Notes under the pieces: model-generated
Database searches by the model: none
What the model was told of the DNA's origin: nothing
What the model saw: only the letters and a program-made list of their open reading frames with translations
In this document: positions 55,929-64,000 of the stretch, piece by piece
How positions within the stretch are numbered: the stretch's first letter is position 1
Layout: each line of letters begins with the position of its first letter
Made by a program: the position numbers and the translations under genes
NCBI GenBank assembly: GCA_012931725.1
Contig: WHSA01001387.1
Location: forward strand, 215,819 to 279,818
Reading direction: 5' to 3'
Source: Litsea cubeba
Lineage: Eukaryota; Streptophyta; Magnoliopsida; Laurales; Lauraceae
Length of the DNA: 64,000 nucleotides

Positions 55929-58900
55929 ATGATTAAAGTCCTCTATTGGAACTGTAGGGATATTGCTAATTCCCCGTCCCTTAGGGCTCTCCACCACCTC
56001 ATCTCTTCAAACTCTCCTGACATTATTTTTCTCTCGGAGCCGATGACCCTTTCTCCCCCTCCTTCTTTGCTGTCTAACTTCGACTTTGATGATTTTTTCT
56101 CTAACCATAATCAATCCACTGCTTTCATTTGGTGCCTTTTCAAAACCACTTCTGCCTTCCAATTCTCTCTATTGGATTTCACCACCCAATTCTTAAACTT
56201 ATCCTTCATTAACCGATTCAATGGTACCCAATGTCTTCTCACTGGTATATATGCCTCTACGAACTATATTCGTAGAAGAGAGCTTTGGGAGTACCTAACT
56301 TCTTAAGCTTCTTCCAATACTCCATGGTGTGTGCTGGGAGACTTCAACTCCATTATCTCTGCCTCCGAAAAATTTAGTCTTAGACCTTCTCGTTTGAATA
56401 TAGACTTCCAGCAGATGATGTTAGCCTCTGGCCTGCAAGACATGGGCTTCTCTGGAAACAAATTTACTTGGTCTAACAATCGTAGAGGCACCAGTTATGT
56501 AGCAGCTAGACTAGACAGAGCTCTATGCAACCATCACTGGACTTCCATCTCTTCAGACCCTTTCCTCTCTCACCTGCCTAAGGTCTCCTCTGATCACTGC
56601 CCCTTGCTTCTCTCTCACAGCCACAGTCTTTCTCCATCAAATGCTCCTTTCAAATTTGAAGCGATGTGGACTCTCCACCCGGATTTCCATAGACTTGTAG
56701 CTGAAAATTGGAAGCCAGATCTTGAAGGCCACCCTCAATATGTTCTAGCTCAAAATCTGAAAGCTATGAAGCAGATTTTCAAGGTGTGGAATAAGACTGT
56801 CTTTGGAGAAATTAGGCTCAAGAATCAAGAAGCGGAAAGAAAAGTGTTGGAAGCCCAAGTCATGCTGGATGCTGGTCCTACAGATTCTCTCCATCAGGAT
56901 CTTACTGAGGCTAAGGCCTCTCTTCACAATTGGCTTCAAATCTCTGAATCCCATTGGCGTCAAAAATCCAAAGTGAGATGGTTGAAAGATGGAGAAAGGA
57001 ATACTGCTTTTTATCATGCCTATGCTAAATCCAGAGGGGTTGTAAATCGAATTGACAAAATCTTCTCCAATGGTAACTGGATTGAGGATCCTAGCCAAAT
57101 CCAGCAGCAATCAGTTAGTCACTTCTCTGGCCTAGCTCAGTCAGTTCATCCAGATCCTGGAGCGAGCCTCTTTGATTTAGATAGTAACAAAGTCTCCTCT
57201 GTCATGAACCTCCAGCTAACTAAAATTCCGGATGCCGAAGAAATTAAGAGTGCAGTCTTTGCTCTGAAGGCTGACAGTTCCCCTGGCCCAGATGGATTTT
57301 CTGGTTGTTTTTTCACTGCTACCTGGCTTATTACAGGAGGGGAAATCATCAAAGCTGTGAAACACTTTTTCTCCTCTGGTAAACTCTACAAAGCTTCCAA
57401 TGCTTATTTCTTGGCATTGATTCCTAAATCAAATTCGCCAAGAACCTTCACTGACTACAGGCGAATTAGCCTTCTCAACTTCTCTTACAAAATTATATCC
57501 AAAATCTTGGCTTCCAGATTGTCTCTTATCCTCCCCTCTCTAATTTCCCCAAACCAAGTAGCTTTGTTAAAGGGAGATCTATCCACCAACACATTGCTTT
57601 AGTTCATGAGCTCTTCCAATTTCTTCGTTTGAAGACTAGGGGTGGGTCTCTATGTATGCAGCTTGATATCTCCAAAGCATTTGACAAGCTAAGCTGGGCT
57701 TTTCTCTTTAAGGCTCTAGCTTTCTTTGGGTTTTCGATTAACTGAATTAACCTTGTTAAAGCTTGTGTCTGTTCAGGTAAGGGCTCGATTCTTATTAATA
57801 GAGTGCCTCATGGGTTTTTTCGATTCTACTTGCGGTCTCAGACAAGGGGACCATCTGTCCCCTTACCTCTTTATCTTGGCGGAGGAAATTCTAAGCCTTA
57901 ACATTAAAAAATTGTTATCCACTAGGCTGGTTCTCCCTCTATCCTCAGTGCCAAAGACCCCCTGTCACCTTTTCTACGCTGATGATATACTGCTTTTCTT
58001 GAAAGGAAATAAGAAAGGTTTGATGGCTCTCAAAGAAGTCCTAGTTAATTATCAATTCAGCTCGGGGCAACACATCAATGTGGCCAAAAGTAAGCTCTTT
58101 TTAGGCAAGTGTAGCATTAGGACCAAAAGACAGATCCTGTCCATTACCAACCTTCAAGGTCATCCTCTCTCCTCCTCTTACCTTGGTGCTCCTCTTATCA
58201 TTGGAACTCCGAAAAGACAACACTTCCACTTTCTGGTGGATAGGTTCCTCTCCAAGCTTGTTGGGTGGAAGTCCAGGCTGCTCTCTTTTGCTGGTCGCAG
58301 TATCCTGATCAGGCATGTCCTGGGTAGTTTAGGCACTCACATTGCTATGGTCTTTCCCCTCCCCAAGTCTGTTTCAAATCACCTTGAAAGTATTATGAGA
58401 AATTTCCTATGGTCGGGAGCTGTTTCTAGATCCAAAAGGAGTCAGATTCGTTGGGACTTGGTTTGTCTTCCCACATCAGAGGGAGGTCTTGGCATCAGGC
58501 GTATCCAAGACCACAATGGTGCTTCCTTTCTTAAGTTGGCATGGATGGCTGCTACGTCTGTTTCTCTTTGGGCTGGTTGGATGAAAGGCAGGTACTTTCC
58601 CAGGACTGCTTTATGGAGCTCTTCAACGACCAAAATTGGTTCTTGCGTCTGGCAGAAAAATAAGGAATTCTGCTCATATCGTTCAAGCAGGCTGTAAATG
58701 GAACATAGGCAATGGTAAGTTGGTCGATGCTTGGTTTGACTGCTGGTCTTCAAATTCTAGCTTGGCAGCCCAGTTTCCTTCCCTCTCCTTTCCTCCCCAC
58801 CAGATGGTTAGTTCTCTTTGGGATGGCTCAGCTTGGACTTTCCTGTCTGGGCTTCAGATAGAGGTGGAAGAGGCTTTGAGGAGTGTTGTTCAGTCTATCT

Positions 58901-59493
58901 CTATTGACCCCCCAGGTACAGTCGATTCCATTTCTTGGAAAAGTCATCCAGGAAAAGTCTTATCTTTCAAAGAGGCTTGGCAGTTAATTAGACACAGTCG
59001 GCCACCAGTGGTTTGGGCCCCCCTGGTTTGGAACCACCTGATGTGTACGAGAATGTCTTTCTTTGCTTGGCGTCTGATGCACTGTAAGACTCCAACCCAT
59101 GACTGGGCTGAAGCTGCTGGCCTCAGTCTAGCCTCCAGATGTTGTCTCTGCAATCACAATGTAGAAACGGTGCTGCATCTCTTTTTCCTCTGCCCCTTTG
59201 CATTTGATCTCTGGAATTGGATCCTTCAAGCTGTTGGCGTTTCCATTGCTGTTCCTTGCTCTCCTTCTAGTATTTGGCTGGGTCTATCAGCTAATTGTGA
59301 CCAAGTTAGCCCGCTTCGGAGTTTCCTCTTCGGAGTTTCCTCTATCTTCTTCTCTACTACTTTTGTTATTTGGAAAAGCAGAAACGACCTAACTCACAGA
59401 AATTTAAGAGCCCCTCAGACGAAGGTCAAGATTCTCCTGAAAGAGCTCCTTTCTTCCTCTCTCAGTACTATCAGCAGACGTTTTTTCTGGTAG
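55929..59493 (+). pseudogene. LINE ORF2: AP endonuclease, reverse transcriptase, zf-RVT
   Basis: Endonuclease domain from MIKVLYWNCR, with LSEP, LGDFN (about 56340) and SSDHCPLLL (56590). Reverse transcriptase follows: DSSPGPDGF (about 57280), AYFLALIPK, LDISKAFDKL (57670), LRQGDHLSPYLF (57840) and the catalytic FYADDILLF (57975). The C-terminal zf-RVT segment has CCLCNHNVETVLHLFFLCPF (about 59150). TAA at 56304-56306 falls in the endonuclease. A frameshift near 57565, TGA near 57742 (probably from Trp TGG) and a second frameshift near 57815 break RT, and another near 58650 precedes zf-RVT. The protein would nick DNA and copy the LINE RNA at the nick; this copy is dead. Confidence 0.92.
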
Positions 59494-60171
59494 GCCTCTT
59501 CAGTTGTTTATACATTTTTTGACTAACCCCACTCCTTGAGAATTGTAAATTTCATAGATACTTTCTTTTGCTTCTCTTTGGGATCTTCTGTGATTGCTCT
59601 GTGGCGGCGGTAGTTTCTGTTGGATTGTAGATAGCCGCCCCTTTTCTGATTGTCCCTCCTTCTGTGGTCCTAGTAGTGGGGCTCATGTTTGATAATCAGT
59701 CTCCTCTCCCGCTGGTGGTGCTGCTTCCCTGTTTAGTGTTCGTTGCTTCTATGCTTGCTCTATGCAGTGGAGAGCTCTTTGGTCTTGAGCTTCCTGTGTT
59801 CTAGTGGAGTTCTCCCTTGGCTGCGTATGGCAGAGCTTTGTGTTTTCTATCTGTAATTTTACAGTGCTGTATAGTGTTGTGTGATCTTGTGGAGGTTGGT
59901 CCTGTTTTTTTGGAAAGTGTTCAGAGCTTCGATTGCAGAAGTCCTGAAGCCTCCCATCTCAGGTTCTCTTTTCTCTGCTGTGTAGAGCTTAGCAAGGAGG
60001 GGGTTCTCTTTGTTTTGTATTGCCTTGTAGTGGGTTGGCTTTTTGAGTTGCCTCCTGTCTTTTGGATTTTCTTTTTTGTAAGCTTTCCCTTTCTTTTTAC
60101 CTTGTATTTTGGGGGCTTCTTGCCCATTTCTCTTCTCCCTTTCAATACAAATTAACCTTTTAGCAAAAAAA

Positions 60172-60655
60172 TATTGTGCACTAGTTGAATGTATCATAGT
60201 CACGCGACCACGGCACAATCATGACAATCGAGCCCGTTGATTTGGTTGGGCTCAGTGATTAAAGCATCCACGTAAAAAATTTCTTTCATCGGGTTTAGAA
60301 AATCCCTTCATTGGCGCGCTATCGATAATAAGTTAGATTTTGTAATAGTTGAATGTACGTTAGCCATGCGACTATGACAAAATCAAACGATCGATGGTTG
60401 ATCTTGTCGATTACATCATTCGGGTAAATTTGTACTCGATTCGGGTTTAAAAAGTCCCTAAATCGCAATACAATTGATAGTAAATTATACCTTGTGCACT
60501 AGTTGAATGTAGAGTATCACCAAAGCCGGGACATAATCATGACAATCTAGATCAATGATTTCTTTTTAATTATTGATTAAATTATTTGCGTAAAGTTTTA
60601 GCTCGATCGGGTTCAAAAACTCATTCATCGACGTGCAAAATCATTAGGAACATGA
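60172..60655. repeat. CACTA-2 tandem repeat of about 155-165 bp, three diverged units
   Basis: Units start with TTGTGCACTAGTTGAATGTA or a variant near 60175, 60338 and 60492, and share ACAATCATGACAATC, CATTCGGGTAAA-type and CGGGTT(T/C)A(A/G)AAA motifs. The LINE lies between a partial unit at 55500-55643 and these. Confidence 0.7.
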
Positions 60656-60689
60656 TTGTGATTGCTGTACAAGTTTTATTTGCTGGATT

Positions 60690-61041
60690 TTTGCCAACTA
60701 AGTATTTTAGTCGGGAATTACTTAGAAACAATGGCCAACCAAATAATTTAGTCGGTAAATATGAAGTGAAAATTCCGACTAAAATATTTAGTCGGAGTTG
60801 ATCAAGTACCCGAGATTACTTCCCGGGAAGCGAGTTGGCACAAAAAAAAAAACACTAATTCGCCGACTAATTTATTCTTTGGTAGGGAAAATATTTGATT
60901 TTGCCGATAAAAATAGATTAGTCGGCGAATTTGTTCAATTTTACCGACCAATGTTTATTTAGTCTGTAATTGTTCGTTATTTGCCGACTAACGTATTTTA
61001 GTCGGGAGATTTAGTCGGGAGTGGTGTGATTTGTTGTAGTG
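60690..61041. repeat. right subterminal array of CACTA-2
   Basis: CCGACTAA/TTTAGTCGG pairs, ending in the terminal TTTAGTCGGGAGTGGTGTGA run to GTAGTG at 61041. Confidence 0.88.
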
Positions 61042-61554
61042 CAATCAGACCCTAAATGGCTATAGGGTCATATTTGGGAGCATGATTCATCACTAATCAT
61101 TAGAAAATGGAATATCAATTCTGACTGTTGATATAGCACAGTTTAAAAAACAAGATTACTTGGCAGTACGTATTTTTCATTCTTTTAAAAATTTTGTAGG
61201 CCTTGAAATCATGATCTAAACCGTTGATGATTTAGAGAGTCCAAACACAACTAGGGGCCCAAATTTCAACCGTAGACCCATCATGAATTTTGAAATATTT
61301 TCAAAAACGTCCACACTCTAATATATTATTATTATTTTTATGTAGGCCCCCTTTGCACAATCTGAACTGTTCAGATTATCCGAAAAGCCAAAAGTGGCTA
61401 TGGGGTGAAAGATCAGACCTTGATTATTCAACGATTATGAGAAATTGATAAAAATACCAATGATTGTTGGATCACACCGTGCATAAACTACCAGATTCCT
61501 CTCTTCTACCAAACTTGAAACTATCTTCTGGAAATTATCTTTGAAGATTGCTTG
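61042..61554. other. DNA between CACTA-2 and the right Tat element, no gene
   Basis: AT-rich, with phrases such as AACCGTTGATGATTTAGAG and ATCTGAACTGTTCAGAT that look like another old repeat. The same kind of sequence precedes CACTA-2 at 46270-46430, so CACTA-2 probably inserted into it. Confidence 0.45.
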
Positions 61555-62499
61555 TGTAGGTGCAGAAAATAATGACCCACAATAAGGAGGTGCCTTATAG
61601 GACTTATCCGATGATAATGGTGATTGGGAATGTCTGGATGCCGTCCCGAAAGCCTGAAAGGGAAGAGCAAACGGTCAGAGGACCCTGGCCTGGGCGGCGC
61701 AAGGCTCTCCGATGCCAAAGTCAGTATGGGAACTGGAACAATGGAAGGAGAGGGAGAAGAGAGACAGAGTAACGGCTCTGTGTATGAGAAATGGCGTACC
61801 TTTGATGGTGGTTTGATCCTCTATTTATAGAGTTTGGAACGTATCTTTGGGAGATATTCTGGTGTGGGTCCCGTGATTCGACTGGGAAGTCACGATCAGC
61901 CCACATTGCATTAATTGCGGTCCAATCCAGCCCACTATGCATTAAATGCCCGTCGGGTCAGCCCACATCGCATTTAATGCACATCTTGTTGGGCCAGGGT
62001 CGTGTGGGCGCCTTTGGCGGTAGGGGTACCAGCGGATCTGCCCTCGGGCCCTGCCCTGATGTGGCCTTAGCCGCTGGATGCCGCCCTGTCAGGGATCTGG
62101 CGAAGATTGTGGGCGGCTGGATGTCGCGTCTGTCCCACTGGCTCGTGCCCCTATCCTCCACGTGCCTGATGACGTGGGGGATGAGGGGCGCAAGTGAAGG
62201 TTCTCTCTTGCTTCGGCTTCTGTCCTGGCTTCCTCAGCCGAGGTGGAGTTTTCTTCTGAGATGGCACCCCGGGGTGGCTTCAGCCGAGGTGGAGCTCCCC
62301 GCCGAGATGGCGCCCGGGGTGGACCAGTTCGGCGCTAGTTGGCCCGGAGATGCTTGACTTCGGCCGATGCCTCTTGTCCTGGTAGCCGGGGTGAGATCGG
62401 GCCACGTGGATGGCACGCGGATGGCACGTGTGAAGCTTAGCCTCATCTGATGGCTTGTGCTTAGCTTAAATCCCGTGGTTCTGGAAATCTCCCCACACA
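61555..62499 (-). repeat. 3' LTR of the right Tat element (945 bp)
   Basis: Begins TGTAGGTGCAG and ends CCCCACACA on the plus strand, the mirror of the left LTR. A TATA box (CTATAAATAG, minus strand) is at 61821-61830. It is about 56 bp longer than the left LTR, partly through a duplicated CAGCCGAGGTGGAG(T/C) stretch near 62237 and 62282. Confidence 0.87.
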
Positions 62500-62516
62500 A
62501 TTGCCCCCTAGCTTTT
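62500..62516 (-). other. polypurine tract of the right Tat element
   Basis: Mirror image of 5915-5931, with the same bases next to the LTR. Confirms minus orientation of this element. Confidence 0.78.
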
Positions 62517-62587
62517 GACCTCTGAAGTGTGCTAGCCTTTAGGGGTTGAAAGCTAGAAGAATCCGTCTGGGGATGCGGTGATTATTA

Positions 62588-62660
62588 CCTGGTGTCGCTT
62601 CAACTTTTTATGCCTGGTGTCGCTTCAACTCTTTATGCCTGGTGTCGCTTCAACTCTTTG
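62588..62660. repeat. 25-bp tandem repeat, three copies
   Basis: CCTGGTGTCGCTTCAACT starts at 62588, 62613 and 62638. The left element has a single copy (near 5820-5850), so this expanded after the two copies separated. Confidence 0.88.
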
Positions 62661-62816
62661 AAGTAATAAATGCTCTGCCCTGTTCGTCTTGGGAACCGAG
62701 TTGACGGCTACACGCGTAGCTTCTGCGCTGATTGCGTTGTCTCATTGATGGGACGGGCACGGGCTTTGAAGTGTCTCTTCGAATTCGGAGGCGGTACCCA
62801 AATGAGGGTTCCCCCT

Positions 62817-62828
62817 CTACAAATAGGG
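62817..62828 (+). promoter_or_regulatory. TATA-like box of the right antisense gene
   Basis: CTACAAATAGGG, 224 bp before the ATG at 63052, followed by a pyrimidine-rich leader. Position matches CATAAATAGGG in the left copy. Confidence 0.5.
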
Positions 62829-63051
62829 CCGTCCCCTTCCTTTTCTTGCTTCTGATTCCTTTCGCCTTCGCCTTTACTTTCGATTTCTGCTCTGGTGCCT
62901 GAGATCTGTTCGAGGAAGACGACCGTAGAACGCGCTCGGATCTGCTCTCGATCTGCTTCTTCGTCCCTGTAAGTCGCTTGGTTCTTCTGTCTGGTTCTTC
63001 TTGGGGTTTTTCAATTTCTAGGGTTTTCCTTCGTCGTCACCCCTTCTAGAC

Positions 63052-64000
63052 ATGGGCACCCCTAGATTCAGGGTCGATTCCGATGAGGGCTTAGCCGAGT
63101 TTAGGGCTGCCTTCAACATTCCGGAGGGGGTCCTCCTAAAACCGGCGGATCTTGCCGACGCTGCCCTGTATCGCTGTTACGGCGGCTGGATGCCGTTCCC
63201 TCTGATCTCCATGATCGAGGGTGGGGTCAGGTTTCCACTGCACCCCCTGCTTAGGGCCTGCCTTAGCCTTTGGTCCCTCGCCCCGGGCCAGATGATGCCC
63301 AATGGCTACAAGGTAATCATGGGCACAGCGAAGCTGAACGAGATCTTGGGGGACCAACCTAGGCCCTCACGACATCGAGGATACATATGATATCTGCAAG
63401 GCTGGGGAGGGAAGATATTATCTCCGTGTGAACCGCAGCGAAGGGGCTTCGTCCTAGCCTTGGACGATTCAAGTAAGAATGCTGAGGAAGATTTCTTCTG
63501 TGTCTCGGGGGACTGGGAGTTCGGCCCAGGTGAAAGCAGGAGGCTGTCGGTCCCACGTCGCCCTGGGGAAGTCCAAGTAATCATCACTGCTTTTCTCCTT
63601 TTTGCTTTGCTTACCTCATTGATGCCGAACTGATACTCTCTTTTGCCTGTTGAGCAGAGGCGGGTGCAAGGCGACGCCGAGCTGTCAGCGAAGGTTGGAG
63701 GAGGAATACCGAGACATCAACAAGGTTGAAAGGTACAAGGGGCACGAAACCAGGTCAGCTTGGAAGCTGCTCGGGTATACGCCGAGGTATCGCGGCCACT
63801 ACCAGAGGACCGGAGTATGAGGTGGACGAGACACACCCTGACCGTCCAACCGTATCAATTGCGGTGTTTAGCGGGGTCCCCTTGACCAATCCCATTGCCG
63901 ACCGAACTGCGTCTGGTCGAGGCGTCTACTTCTGATCCGGAGCTGCGGACTTGACGCAGATAGTGGACGCTTATCTCTCTCTGATCGAGAAAAGGACATG
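63052..64000 (+). pseudogene. antisense extra gene of the right Tat element (Transposase_28 type), cut by the window edge
   Basis: ATG at 63052 opens MGTPRF, then GWMPFPLI, GVRFPLHPLLR and NGYKVIMGTAKLNEI, collinear with the left copy. A frameshift at about 63353 and a missing base near 63433 break exon 1. An intron at 63577-63657 (GTAATC...GAGCAG) has the same length, 81 bp, and position as the left copy's first intron. Exon 2 runs to the window edge through the LGYTPRYRGHYQRTG region (about 63775-63815) with further frame changes. Both copies being broken in different places while keeping splice sites suggests their common ancestor was an expressed, spliced gene. Confidence 0.8.

Larger units (their letters stand above)
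55644..60171 (+). mobile_element. L1-type LINE, 5'-truncated, with target duplication
   Basis: TATTGTG flanks it (55637-55643 and 60172-60178). It ends in seven A residues (60165-60171). Only the C-terminal end of ORF1 and a full-length but broken ORF2 are present, so it was truncated on insertion. The 3' untranslated region is about 670 bp. It sits inside the 160-bp tandem repeat of CACTA-2. Confidence 0.88.
46438..61041 (-). mobile_element. CACTA-2: 14,604-bp non-autonomous CACTA transposon
   Basis: Both ends are CACTACAACAAATCACACC, continuing identically through ACTCCCGACTAA, and the triplet CAA flanks both sides (46435-46437 and 61042-61044). Subterminal arrays use a CCGACTAA/TTTAGTCGG motif, unlike CACTA-1. 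The interior keeps a piece of a TNPA-like gene (50397-50738) but no TNPD domain that I can see. Later arrivals make up much of the length: a Transposase_32-type unit, a Sirevirus-like LTR and a LINE. The near-perfect terminal repeats suggest movement more recent than CACTA-1, using transposase from elsewhere. Confidence 0.94.
61555..64000 (-). mobile_element. second Tat-lineage gypsy element, inverted, 3' end only
   Basis: LTR 61555-62499, polypurine tract 62500-62516 and antisense gene from 63052 match the left element's 5932-6820, 5915-5931 and 5422-2899 in mirrored order. Pol would lie beyond the right edge of the window. Confidence 0.85.

Noticed and set aside
1..64000. tRNA, rRNA or other structured RNA genes
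   Set aside because: I looked for tRNA-type B boxes and cloverleaf ends. Hits such as GGTTCGAA repeats in the minisatellite lack the rest of a tRNA.

Overview
The window is nuclear DNA of a flowering plant. The evidence is plant-type transposons throughout, introns with GT...AG borders, TATAAATA promoters and a plant 2-oxoglutarate dioxygenase. No intact host gene is visible. Nearly everything is nested, decayed transposable elements, with one broken host gene and one captured host gene fragment. I cannot name the species.

Layout. 1-6820: 3' part of a Ty3/gypsy element of the Tat (Grande/Retand-like) lineage, in + orientation: integrase end, an 81-bp minisatellite, an intron-containing antisense extra gene with its own TATA box, a polypurine tract and the 3' LTR. 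6821-8947: AT-rich DNA with two small inverted-repeat elements. 8948-15729 (-): a DMR6-like (DLO) dioxygenase pseudogene. It keeps exons 1, 2 and 4, lacks the exon that should carry the HxD iron ligands, and has a gag-only LTR element (9608-13327, CTTCT target duplication) in its intron.

16995-42986 (-): a Ty1/copia element whose integrase frame is split by a 21,950-bp CACTA transposon (19422-41371, TAT duplication). That transposon carries decayed transposase genes (TNPD 29340-32892, TNPA-like 26710-28632), arrays of CCGACG/CGTCGG hairpins at both ends, a three-monomer higher-order satellite (23247-24890), a captured fragment of the AAA-ATPase gene FIGL1 (26002-26227), a 1-kb GA-rich block and a nested hAT-like element (36918-39631).

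44465-46200 holds two MITE-like elements and a long poly-C tract. 46438-61041 is a second CACTA element (14,604 bp, CAA duplication) with a different subterminal motif (CCGACTAA/TTTAGTCGG) and no TNPD. Inside it sit a Transposase_32-type single-ORF element, a Sirevirus-like LTR preceded by many GGGGGAG tracts, and a 5'-truncated L1-type LINE (55644-60171, TATTGTG duplication) that landed in a roughly 160-bp tandem repeat. 61555-64000 is a second Tat-lineage copy in inverted orientation: 3' LTR on -, antisense gene on +. The window is therefore bracketed by two head-to-head copies of one family.

Order of events, inferred: copia then CACTA-1; CACTA-2 then its LTR element and LINE; dioxygenase gene then gag-only element. 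All coordinates come from reading the sequence by eye. Family names rest on recognised motifs, not on searches.
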